A stretch of 64,000 nt of DNA, taken from Callaeas wilsoni. Taxonomy: Eukaryota; Chordata; Aves; Passeriformes; Callaeidae. Positions 13,391 through 24,469 of the stretch are shown piece after piece (the first letter of the stretch is position 1; each line of letters begins with the position of its first letter). The notes under the pieces are model-generated. The model was not told the DNA's origin and did no database searches. It saw only the letters and a list, made by a program, of their open reading frames with translations. The stretch is taken from assembly GCA_013398955.1 (NCBI GenBank), contig VWPU01017400.1:186001-250000 (forward strand), in the 5' to 3' direction. Made by a program: the position numbers and the translations under genes.

Positions 13391-14000
13391 AGTCTGTAAA
13401 GTTCCATTTTTGCCATTTCAAACCATATCAGCTATCAACTTACATAGATATTTATCACCTTAGAAGTTCTGATAAAGTGTTAAACACTTCATATGTTTGA
13501 ATTCTTCAGTCTGTACCCCCAAAGTGAAGCAAGGACTTCATTCACACTCGTGACATTTTTCTGAAGGAGCTCTGTTTACCAGGCCACGGTGCAATCATAC
13601 TTACAGAAAATGGGCCAGATGTCAGTGGGAAGGTTCTTATTGATTTTGGTGAAAACAGGAAAACTGGAGAATGAAATGTGGGACCAACAAATCTATGGCA
13701 ATTGATAAGTCAATTTGTCACCTAATGGGATTATAATTGCCTATAGATCAAAGAGCTGGAGAAATATCATAGCTTTTAACCCTGCCAAACATCTCAGTTA
13801 AGAATCACTTTTTTTTTCCCAGAAGGAAAGAACAGAAGTAATTTAGAAAATTACAAGCTGTAACTGGCTTAGACTGTTCTAAGATATAGAGTGGGATGAA
13901 AAGACGGTACACTAAGAAATCATATGGGGAATAAAAGGATACAAGGAATTCCTGGTGTGTTTAAAGAGCTCAGTCTACAAACATAATAATATACATATAC

Positions 14001-14032
14001 ATGTATGGATACAATCGTTTGTATCCATACAT
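14001..14032. repeat. Perfect 14-bp inverted repeat with TCGT loop
   Basis: ATGTATGGATACAA (14001-14014) and TTGTATCCATACAT (14019-14032) are exact reverse complements around TCGT. Pairing stops abruptly outside the arms (C opposite C). There is no flanking terminal inverted repeat or poly-T run to suggest a transposon end or a terminator. Confidence 0.9.
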
Positions 14033-14203
14033 CTATTTAGTCTGAAATATATTCTTAATTATTTTTGTTTAAATGACACCCTGTAACTTAATGATTCCTA
14101 TTTCAGACATAGCAACCTTTTCTGTGCCCTTTTTTTCCTGGAAACTGTCATCATAAGATTCTTTAGTTTCTCAGGCTGCTTTTGTCCACACACTACAACG
14201 CGT

Positions 14204-14218
14204 GCACTAGATGGCACT
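14204..14218 (+). promoter_or_regulatory. Candidate CTCF-like core motif
   Basis: GCACTAGATGGCACT matches 14 of 15 positions of the CTCF core CCASYAGRKGGCRSY, and the flanking CAGCGC is also compatible. It sits in a short GC-richer patch with two CpGs (ACGCGT just upstream) in otherwise AT-rich DNA. This is a motif match only. Confidence 0.35.
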
Positions 14219-14831
14219 CAGCGCTTAATGCTCAATTCTGTGTCCTGTCCAGAAAAGAGCTTACAGGGCCTAGTGAAATGATTGCCGAGCTTCACGTTGC
14301 CTTGAACTGATAGAATTGCTAAAGACAGAAATAGGAATTTATTACTTTGCAATTAGGTTTGTAGCAGAACGAAATGTTCAAGAGGTCTTGTGCACACCAG
14401 GTTATCGTGCAATGAAATAGCAATAAGAAAAATTTAAAATCTCCTAAAATTATATTGAATTACAGAATTCTCACCAAAATTCAGGCAACAAAGTCCTAAT
14501 TAGAGCCTCTACCAGGTGGGAAAAATATGAAAACAAAGAAATTATGAAGAAAGCATTTTCATGGACTGTTTAATTTTTAACAGCTTTGTTGGAAAGGGAA
14601 AGCTTGAACTCCGAAGTAGATTTCAGTGCAGAAGTCTCCAGACTGTTGTATTCTTTGATATGAATATTATTTATGTTCTGGGAAAGTATTATTAACTTTA
14701 CAGATCACAGTTTTCTCAAGTACAGAGCTACAATGGAGATTTAAATTTTTTTAATCTTTAGAATTTTTAAGATAGCTAAAAACAATAGGTAAGTTTTAAC
14801 ATTTATTAATTTCACTATAAAATTCTACTTT

Positions 14832-14851
14832 AGTTTGATTACAATCAAACT
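14832..14851. repeat. 9-bp inverted repeat, 2-base centre
   Basis: AGTTTGATT and AATCAAACT are exact reverse complements separated by AC. Small palindrome of unknown meaning. Confidence 0.7.
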
Positions 14852-17669
14852 GACCAGGACATAATTTACAACAAAGCAGGAATACACAGAGTTAACGGGA
14901 GCATTTCTTGTGCTCCTTTTTGGCATTTCTGCTTGGATTATGTGTTTCTCCTTTCATAGATAATCATGTTCTTTTCCAAGCACAGTAAGCCTGGGGATGC
15001 AGCCAAGTCCAGTTCCTATTATCTCCCAAACTGTGATAGTCACACAAGGAGCAAATCTCCATGATATTTTTCAAGAATAATGAAAAGTCACATAAGAGCA
15101 GCAAAATTATCCACCTAAAATACCAAGCAGCTGTGGCACTGGCAGAGTTTTAGAAGCTAGTATCACATCAGAGCAGTGTTCTTGGCTCTCCTGCCTGTCC
15201 TTCAGACAACCACTGTGCCTCTGGCACCCAGAGATTCAAGTGCTCTCTTTAATCACCATCAGCCATCAAAGCCACTACATTCCATGTGCCTGCTAAGGCT
15301 CCAATCAGCCAAGCTGGAGGTAACTTTTATAACTAAGTAATAGACACAATGAAGTTTGAACCTTTTCACAGTAAACTGAGATGGGATCAAAGACACCATC
15401 TAGACTGGAGTGCATAGGTGTAAGAATACTGTGAAACACTGAGAAGAAATGGCAAAACTATGATCCAAGCTATCAATTACTTTAAAAAAGTATCTTCTAT
15501 TGGATCAAGGTTCCCGCCATTTTGATTTTGATTGCTTGCTTGAATGATGAATGCTTCTCATCAGCCTTTCATGAAATATTTCTGAAAATCTGATCTGGTG
15601 CCTCTTTGAATCTAAGAGTTTTTGAAAATATCACCCTGTCACCCCGTGGGGACAGTATTGGGAACCTTCATCTGACATGTCATGAGGTAGCTATCACAAG
15701 TTTGATGTGATCTAGCTTTTGCTAGATTTTGTTGTTGTTGTTGACTCTTTTTCTTTTAGTAACGCTCCACACAAATAGCAGAGGAAACTTCTAGCTTTTT
15801 TATTACGAAGAAAACTTTTCTCAATAGGATGTGTCCTTAATCTAAGCTGAATATACCACAGCAAATCAATTTTTTACAAGTAAGTCTCCAGTTTTTCACA
15901 GCTAAGGAGTAAGTTTAAGTGCAGGGCTCTGTCTCTGTATGTAGAGTGTTTCCAGACAGAACTATTGATATCAGTTCTACCCTTACTGTATTTTATTACT
16001 TCTGTCCCTTAAAGCAATTTTATTTACTCTGTTTTGTGGACTGAGAGCCCTTTACCCCACTGTTACTTTGTAATGTCCTTCTGTAGGCAATAGGAGAGAT
16101 TCATTTTCATTTTTGCACTGTGTCAGCATATTCTACCTGTACATATGACATGAGATCTCAGCATATTTTCTATTTGTGTAGCAATAACATACCACACTGG
16201 AAGCAGTGGAAACATAATCTTTACATTATTTTTGTTCCTTATCAACAAACAAACTAATTATGTTCCAATAAGTGAAATCAGGCTTTTGCCATGAAGCTTT
16301 CAAAATCTCACAAGAGTAATTTGCATCGAATACTATACTAACTCTCTAGTTTTCATTCTACAAACAGTAAAAATTAATTCAAAAGACTGTAAATTTGATT
16401 TAGATTGCTACTAGAAAAGAACAGAGATTCCAAACAACTTCCATTGTAACTAAAAAAAACCCAAACCTTCTGCCACATTGCAGTCTATAATAGCCACCCC
16501 ATTAGTTAGTCTAGGTTATCTCCTGGCTTTTAGTGCTCACTTCCAGTTATAATGGGCACTTGTGTACTAAAGGAACGTCATTAATTTTTTGCCCAGAGTA
16601 CAAGCAGAGTTAATCAACAGGCCATTTAGGGGACCACAAATCGCAAGTCCTGCAGATACAGTCACCTCAGAGTGTGATAAATGAAGGAAAGTGTTAGTGG
16701 AATAGTACTTCAGAAGCAATCAATATGAGAGAAAAATTTCTCACTCTCTCTGCACTAAGATCATGGCTTCTCCTTACCTTAGTGTATGTCATACCTAGAT
16801 AGATACCTAATCAGAGATGACAATCTTTTCATTATTAAGCTGTTCCTATGTTCAATTACATAAAATGTTATTTTTAATCTGAACTTGTATTATTCCATCA
16901 TCTTCCCTCTGAATCATCTGCATATCTGAAATGAAAAATATCAGGCCACCTTTCTTAGCTACCTGCTTCATGAAAATTTAGCTTTCTGTTACCCCATATA
17001 ATTCACATGAAGGTTCCAGAGAGAAAGAAGTGCCTGTGAAAAATCTATGGAGGGCATTAAAATTCATCCAGTTCAGACATCCTACTCAGTTGATGGATAA
17101 GAGTAGTGGTTAAACGTCTGGCTCTTTTCCTAGATCAACAGGACAAGGCAGACGCTTTGATCAGCCTGGAGTCTACTTTTCTAAATTTTCTTATTGAAGG
17201 AATATGGCATTATGGTGGTGGGTTTTAACATACAAGGGTTATGGAGCCACAAGAAGAGCAGGCATTGGATCCTGGGGTTAGCACTGACACTGGCATGTCT
17301 GGCTGGGTTGGTGAGGTGTTTGATCCCTGCTCCCAGGATCTGCTTTGACTTTTTTAACCTGATGAAAGTATGAAATCCCATTTCATGAAGGCAAGTTCAA
17401 AGCATTTTGCCTCCTCTAAGAGCAGACTTGTGGCACTAAATCACAAGTGCTTGAATTGGGCTCTCAGTCACCAGTTTTCCAACTGGTCTTGTATTTCCCT
17501 CACGTCTGAATGCAGAGTCACTCCGTTTCATGGCTCTGAACACTATTCTGCCCACAGGCAAGTGAACTAATGTGGTTCTTACCTGACTGCTCACTGAAAC
17601 CTGTTTCATACTCAGAAATTAAATCTGTGTACTGAACTCAGACACATCTGATCTAGTGTGGATAAGTGT

Positions 17670-17777
17670 AGTTCACTTTCTGGAGACCCTTAGCCAAGTT
17701 CATTTTCTGGAGACCCTTAGCCAAGTTCATTTTCTGGAGACCCTTAGCCAAGTTCATTTTCTGGAGACCCTTAGCCA
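17670..17777 (+). repeat. 27-bp minisatellite, four copies
   Basis: Four head-to-tail 27-bp units lie at 17670-17696, 17697-17723, 17724-17750 and 17751-17777. Only one substitution, in the first unit (TTCACTTTC versus TTCATTTTC), separates them. Because 27 is a multiple of three and the unit lacks stops in some frames, the array is open on both strands. It reads FLETLSQVH per unit on plus and LAKGLQKMN per unit on minus. Near-identity indicates recent expansion. No larger protein context surrounds it. Confidence 0.96.
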
Positions 17778-18166
17778 ATATGGAAAAGCCCTGAAGATAA
17801 GAAACCCTGGAGAGAAGACCTCCTACACGGTGGTCTACATCGGATAAGTCAGGATGTAACACTCTCAGACATAAACCACAATTTACCTGACAAATAAGGA
17901 GCTTAAGGGCTCCTTTATCTAATAGGTTATAAATTCAGTAATTTAAATTAAGGGAGAAATGAAGATGTGAAAAAGCAGATGTTAAGCACCAGTAGGGCCA
18001 GTGGCTTCCTGAGTGAGTTCCAGAAGCAGTGGATGTTTGCTGTGACAATGGGCCCCAAAGAGAATTAACACTCAAGGCAATCATAAAGCCTAGTTAACTG
18101 AGAACAGTCACTTAAGATTCTACAGATTCAGAAAATACCAAATTTACCTCCTACAACTCATAAAAA
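17778..18166. other. Unique sequence between minisatellite and CR1
   Basis: About 390 bases with no recognised repeat, exon or motif. It separates the 27-bp array from the next CR1 tail. Confidence 0.5.
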
Positions 18167-18520
18167 CATAGAATGATTTGGGTTGGAAGGGACCTTACAG
18201 ATCATTTAGTTCCAGTACCCTACCATGGGCAGGGACACTTTCCACCAAACCAGGTTGTTCAGAGCCCCAACCTGGCATTGAACACTTCCAGGGGTAGGGA
18301 GACCACGATTTCTGTGGGCAATCTGTTTCAGTGCCTCACCAACCTCACAGTAAATAATTTCTCCCTAATATTCAGTCCAAGCCTTTCCTCTTTCAGTGTG
18401 AAGCCATTCTTCCTTGTCCCATCACTACATGCCCTTGTAACAAGTCCTTCTCCAGCGCTCCTTTGACACCCCTTAGGTACCAGAAGGCACTGTAACGTCT
18501 CCAAGCCTTCCTCGTAACTA
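18167..18520 (-). mobile_element. CR1 LINE 3' fragment, minus strand
   Basis: It starts with CATAGAATGATTTGGGTTGG and continues GGGACCTTACAGATC, the CR1 3' untranslated end in reverse. It then reads through the C-terminal ORF2 region (on the minus strand, GLNIREKLFTVRLVRH). The 5' side is lost beyond about 18520. Several indels. Inactive. Confidence 0.93.
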
Positions 18521-19599
18521 AGGTGGTCAAATGAACAGAATTTCCTAAAATCAAAGACTGGCATGTAGGGAGGGACTTACCACACAGACCAGCCTTTAAA
18601 AAAATGTTTACATTAAGTCAAATCCTAAATTCACAACAAACTCTAATTGATACACAGGTGTGATAATTTTACAGAAATTAATTTATCTGAGTTAGAGTGT
18701 GATTTTCACTTAACATCCATCTCTATGACAGTGCTTCTCATTATCATATTTGTTCAAGTCCCCAAGATCTTATAATCTTATTTGTTCCAGGAAAACAATC
18801 CTCAAGGTCTGGAGTACTTTAACCGTATTAACATGCTTATTTGATGCATTTTCTTGCAGGTGAAGAGGTCTTTACTCATTTCCTTGTTTTTGGCAAACAC
18901 TGAATGTCTGGTAGTTTCTAATGAAATCCATGAGATATTGTCTGTTAACCAGCTTTAGAAAACAAGGCTAGAATTTTAGTTAATTTGCTTAATTTTGTAT
19001 TTCATAGTCAGGCTACATATCTGTGTAACAAATGTTTATACCATTCAGCACAGTTCTAGGCTTCTTTTTAATTAATGTCATTATTTAATTTAAACAATTC
19101 CTTCCCTTTCTAAAAATCTTCTAATTTTACCAATATTCAGAGTCAGGACAAGTTTCAATAAAAATGGTTAGAAAATAAAATATGACCTTTCACAAAACAA
19201 AGTAGTTGCAGCAGTTCCCCTAAAGTTATTATTGTATTCCATCATATTTATGAAGATACAGTACACTTATGAAATATAATACAAACAAAGAGGCAGTTAG
19301 CAACAAAGCAAAATAGCTCATTTTATGCTTAGCATGACAGTTTCATTACTGCCCTACACAAATTTCATAGTTGTAATAAGATCTGTAGTAAATGTGAGCT
19401 ATTTTGAGACTAAAAACACAGCATGCCTGACTTCTGTGTAGCTCTGCAAGTTTTGATTTTATGAATCATAATATCTTAACTTGAAATTTGCATTAAAATA
19501 AGGATAAAATGATAGAAAGGAATTGTGAGACTCTAGTTAATCTCATTTAGGCATTCTAAATGCCTGATTCTTAAGATTAGAATCAGTCCTCTTAAATAA
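18521..19599. other. AT-rich unique sequence, no gene seen
   Basis: No domain, repeat or structured element recognised. Frequent stops in all frames. Confidence 0.55.
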
Positions 19600-19680
19600 G
19601 TTGGAGAGAGGGAGAGGGAGAGGGAGAGGGAGAGGGAGAGGGAGAGGGAGAGGGAGGGGGAGGGGGAGGGGGCGAGGAGG
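19600..19680 (+). repeat. (GGGAGA)n / G-rich purine microsatellite
   Basis: About ten GGGAGA-type units grade into GAGGGG units and end in GGGGGCGAGG. A second short block, GAGAGGGAGAGGGAGG, follows the ambiguous base near 19727-19742. On the minus strand the array reads as alternating Leu/Ser or Pro/Leu, which is a composition artefact. Confidence 0.95.
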
Positions 19681-19810
19681 GATCTGGTCTGTGGAAGTAC
19701 AGGGGTTCGGGTGAGGTACAGAGTCNGAGAGGGAGAGGGAGGTATTTCTGAAGGGTTCAAAGAGAGATCTGGTCTGTTCAAGTACAGGCATTTAGGTGAG
19801 GTACAGTGTC
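19681..19810 (+). repeat. 45-bp direct duplication around purine tract, with one N
   Basis: GATCTGGTCTGT starts two 45-bp copies at 19681-19725 and 19766-19810, offset by 85 bases. They share AAGTACAGG and GTGAGGTACAG and differ at a few bases. The single N at 19726 falls exactly at the end of the first copy, beside a second GAGAGGGAGAGGG block. The period therefore probably includes the purine tract. The base call or copy number here may be an assembly compromise. Confidence 0.88.
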
Positions 19811-21564
19811 TCCTACTACAACCAGTCAGGCACTATAAAATTATTGCTGTGCAGCTGGAAATGGCCTGTTTTACATAATTGCTGTGTTTATAGAAAATCA
19901 GACAGAGTCAATTGCTCCAATAAAGGCAACCCATCCTTATACAAAAAAAATTTGAAATATATATTAGATTTTTGCATGAGGTCTTCATGTGTTGTAGCCT
20001 CTTAGGAGCCTCAGCAAATGGAGAACCCATAATGGTTCAGTGAAAACCTCTCCAGCACTTTTTTGTCTGACTACTAAAATGTATTGTCTTCTACATAAGG
20101 CTATTTATACATAAGGTTATGGAACCCCATAAAATATTAAAGCTCGATCCATAATATATGTACACATACATACATTCCGTATTGGAACTAAGCAGAAAAT
20201 GCGTAGTCCTGCTTATAGAGATTATTTATCAATTTCAAATCGTGGTTACTTTCTGAAAGAACCATCATTTCTTTCTAATGGGAAAAATGGTGACTTGGTT
20301 TCATTGCACTTAGCTACAAAGCTGGTGGAATCAAAACGCAAATCTTACACTTATAAATTAAACAAGATACAAATGCTTCCTGTTATACACTGGTAAAGTT
20401 TTAGGCTAGATGTGGTTTTGGCCCACATCATGTGAAACCCTTCTGAAATATCTGCTGGCATACTTCAGGAGTTAGTCTGGACAAAAGACACATGCAGAGA
20501 TGAGGCAGCTTCAACATGGCACCTTCTGCAAAGACAGGTAATGGAAATGCCAGGTACAGTGCCAGCTGGCTTACGTGTCAGAGCAGTACCCTGTGCAGTT
20601 CCAGCTTTTCAGCCTGCTATCTGATATGTTTCGCCTGCCTTGGGGAGCAGGGAGTATTTGAAAAGCCTAACCCAGATGTTAGTGCCTTGGATTAGGACTC
20701 CTTGGAGATAAATTCACACTCACACCAGTTTCTCTTTTTTTAATATAGTTGATTAAAGTCGCATACTTTTCTTGTGCCATAGGCCTTTCATTTTAAAATT
20801 GGGTATTATTCCCTTAATTGACATCTCTGTATGTCTCAAGACAGATATCCATTCCTGACTGAAAGGAGAAAGCCCTATGAGCATCCACCTGTATAATGAG
20901 GCAGATTATTTTTTAAGGTACAAATGTATCAAAAAGCTGCAACACTGGGAATTTCATTGTCTTCTCTGGGGCAATTTTAGTAGCTGTTGCTGGTATTAAA
21001 ATTATAGTCCAAAAATAACTAATGCTTCATTATGGATGATTAGCCTTCTATAACTAAAAAAAAAAAAAGGCCGACAAGATTTTCCTTTCCACAGAAATAA
21101 TTGTGATTCAAAGTGGTGAAGTGGAAAACGTTCTAAAGGAAAACTTGCAGCTCTGGGAGAGAACTTTTGTTCCCCTTACACTGCAATACCCCTTATGATT
21201 TCTAAGTATAAAACCAGTGGGACTCTGTGTGCTGAATTATTTTTCTTTTCTCATTAAGTTTGAATTTTAATAGTGAGGTTTTTTCTCCTGTTCTGTTATT
21301 GAGGGAATTATTTGGAGTTGTACATTGCTTTCCGATTCATTTGACTTGGGAGTAGAAGTCCACCAAACCAGAAAAGTTTACAAGTTTTTCACAAGCACTT
21401 GTGAACGGAAGCCACCAAACATTTGACAATGTGATACTCCTTGTGACTGCAGCGTCACGCAGGACAATGATAAACTTTAAACCTCTCGAACCCACCAGCA
21501 ATGACAGAATCATATTTCAGATCTACCTCAGGGAATTCGTCTAGAAATTTCCAGCACCTCCTGA
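19811..21564. other. AT-rich unique sequence, no gene seen
   Basis: No exon or repeat recognised apart from an A run near 21056-21068. The last ~90 bases before the CR1 copy could include diverged CR1 sequence that I cannot align by eye. Confidence 0.5.
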
Positions 21565-23077
21565 GTTTGAGCACTGTATGTAATGGAAGAGTTAGAATGT
21601 ATGGAGCTGGCAATTGTCAATGGCACAGCTGAGAGCCTCTGGGTAAGAATCAAAGGACAAGCAAATAATTTGGATATCATCATGAGAGACTACTATAGAC
21701 TTCCTAGCCAGGAAAATCAAGACAATGAATTATTCTTTGAGGAACTGAGGGACACTTGCCTGTCAACTACCCTTGTACAGGTAGCACAACCCAGGCCAGA
21801 AGACTCCTAAAAACCTAAATAACAACTTTATGGAACAAGTCCCAAGGAAGCCAACTCAGAAAGAGGCACTCCTTGATCTGCTGCTTGTCCACAGAGTGGA
21901 GATTGACAGATGTCTTGGCCACAGCAACCACATAGAGATCAAGTTTAAAGTCCCTGTTGACAGAAGGAGAAGTGCCAGCACAGTCTCAGCTCTGGACATA
22001 AATACAGCAGACTTTAAGCTGCTCAGAGAACTAGTGATTAAGACCCCCTGGAAAAAATGTTTTTGCAGGTGCTGGGGTCCGTCAGTGTGGGTCACTTTTT
22101 AAACATCAGAACCTAAGAGCACAAGAGCAGCAATTCCAAAATGTCAGAAGCCAAGCAGATGAAGCAGAAGGCTGAGTTGGCTGAACAGGGGAATCTTCTC
22201 TTGGAAATAAGGCAAAAAAGGAAGGTGTATGTCTAGTGGGAGCAAGTCAGGGAAAGAATACCGAGATACTGCTTGTGACTGTAGGGAGAAGATTCATACA
22301 GCCAAAGCTCAGCTGGAGTTGAAGCTGGCTAGAAATGTCGGGGACAATAAAAAGAGTTTTTAAAATTCATTAATGGCAAAAGGCTGTGCAGAAATAACAT
22401 CGTCCTGTTACTGGAGTGGGATGGACACCCCATAAACAGGGACAGAGACAAAGCAGAGATTTTTAATGCATTCTTTGGCTCTGTCTTCAACACAGATGAC
22501 AGACCAAGGGGATTTCAGTCCCCTGAGCTGGAGGACCATGACTGTGACAATGATCAGCTCCCAGGTGACCCTGAGCTTGTGTGGGATCTGCTGCTCCAGC
22601 TGGATCCCTACAAATCTATGGGGCCTGATGGGATTAATCCTAGACTGTTCAAAGACCTTGCTGACGTAATTGCAAAACCTCTTTCCATGATTTTTGAGAA
22701 GTCTTGGGAACCTGGAGAGGTCTTAGCTGACTGGAAGCTGGCAAACATTGTCCCAGTTTTCAAGAAGGGCAAGAAGGAGGACTCCGGAAACTACAGGCCT
22801 GTCTGTCTCACTTCAGTGCCTGGTAAAGCTATGGAGAAAATTATCATGAGATATATTGAAAAAAACATGGAGAACATTGCAGTCATTGATCACAGCCAGC
22901 ACAGCTTCATGAGAGAAAAGTCCAGCTTAACAAACCTGATTTCCTTTTATGACAAGGTAACTCCCCTAGCTCATCACAGGAAGCCAGTTAATGTAACAGT
23001 TTTGGATTTCAGTAAAGCTTTTGATAATTTATCCCATAGCATCCTTCTGGACAAAATGTCCAGCACAGAGCTGGATA
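21565..23077 (+). mobile_element. CR1 LINE, left part: endonuclease and reverse transcriptase
   Basis: ORF2 of CR1 is recognisable in several frames. The endonuclease part gives ELECMEL, then SLWVRIKGQAN near 21634, and EALLDLLLVH and CLGHSNHIEIKFKV downstream. The linker gives AEIFNAFFGSVFNTDDRPRG-like sequence near 22460. The reverse transcriptase part is open from 22579 to 23106, with DPYKSMGPDGINPRLFKDLA, GNYRPVCLTSVPGKAMEKII and VLDFSKAFDNLSHSILLDK. A deletion near 21785 removes the endonuclease GDFN segment. The copy breaks at 23077 and resumes, in register, at 24470-24476. Confidence 0.95.
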
Positions 23078-24469
23078 AACACAGCATATTCTGTATTTGC
23101 TACTAAAGTGAGGCAAAACACCATTCTTTAAAGACCTAAGAGGAAGTTTCCATCAGCAGTTCAGTATAAACTATATACTTAAAATTAAATATAGAACCCC
23201 TCTGAAAGTGTTCAGAGCTTCAAACACACTGGCAACACACCTCCATTGACTGCAGGGAACTCAGTATGCATTTGGGATGAATTTGGTTCTAGGAGTTTAA
23301 AGCTTGAAGGAAAATCTGAAGGAACCAAGGGAAATCAAGAATATTGAATGAATTCCTGATGCATATGTATTCTTTTATCGAATTGTCTCCTCCAGGGTTT
23401 ATTATGGATGCATAATTTTTTGCTAGAAAATGTTGTTCAAGATTTATTTTTTTAAAGACATAGAAGGAGCCATACCATGAAGGATTATAAAATTATCATA
23501 TATATTAACCCGCTGTTGAGACAGAAATTTCAGCCAATTTTATAAGATGGTTAAGAAGTAGTCATCTCTACCCGCTGACTTTGAACTGTTTTAGGTTTCA
23601 GTCATTATGGGTGCCTCAGGCTGTAAGATGTTCTGCCACATTCACGTACATCTCACATCTCTCCTTTCAGGCTTATATTCTTGAGGGATGTTAGGAGATA
23701 ACAGCAACCCATCAACAAATCCTACCAGTAGCAGCCAAAAATCTGCTGCTAACAGTTGCCCTGACTGACTAATCAATCTCAAAATTAGGTCAGATTTTTT
23801 TTACCAGCTAAATCAGACACAACTACATCACTGAGAAGACAACAGAGAAAATCTGCCTGTGATCCTTTCATAAAAGACCACTACAAAAAAAAAATTTTAA
23901 ATTTTAGTTTTCTCTTCCAAATAAATGCCTTACACTCCTACAGAGACACTTCAATAGACAGGTATGGAAACAAGAATGAAAGCAAATATCTGACTCATAA
24001 ATCTGGCTTACTGAATGGATTTAAAAGTGCCAAATATGAAGTATGTGTCCTTAAGACAGTGTAATTAGCACCCAATACTGCGAATGTTGCTAACACCAGA
24101 TGTTGTTCTGTTTAACATGGCTCATCATACTTTAGCTTTTTCCACTAACTTGCAAGGACCCTATCTAATTAATAACCCTATCTAAGCAGACTGAGCTTTT
24201 AATTAAGGCAAAGCCAGTGCTTGCAAGGCATTGATCTAATAAGGTATTCAATCAAACACACATTACTGCTTTGGTGGCCTTTGGGGAGTATTGTCTCCAA
24301 GTAGAAGTTACTTAGGAGAACAGAGCCAGACTTTGGCTGTGACTAGTAGATGCTGCAATAATATAAATAAAATAATCACAAACTACTTTCAAAATCATCA
24401 ATAAGGATCTTCAATAGCCTAATAATTTTACTACGTCCACTACAATGTAGAAACTAACTGCTCATTATT
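23078..24469. mobile_element. Unidentified 1,392-bp insert splitting a CR1 copy
   Basis: The CR1 coding register stops after ...LDKMSSTELD and resumes as LSWVKNLLEG. These are adjacent in CR1 reverse transcriptase. The hexamer TGGATA is present at both edges (23072-23077 and 24470-24475), and both copies fall on the same CR1 codons, as a target-site duplication would. The insert begins AACACAGCAT and ends CTCATTATT, so it lacks TG...CA LTR ends, obvious terminal inverted repeats and a poly-A tail. It is AT-rich with no long frame. I do not recognise its family. Confidence 0.6.

Larger units (their letters stand above)
12766..17669. other. AT-rich unique sequence, no gene seen
   Basis: No repeat family or exon recognised. 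It includes two near-perfect short palindromes (13372-13390 and 14832-14851), a perfect 14-bp hairpin at 14001-14032, and a CTCF-like motif at 14204-14218. A GTT run lies near 15730. Open frames are short. Confidence 0.6.

Noticed and set aside
17670..17777. CRISPR-like array from four regular 27-bp repeats
   Set aside because: Units abut with no spacers, and the genome is vertebrate; it is a minisatellite.
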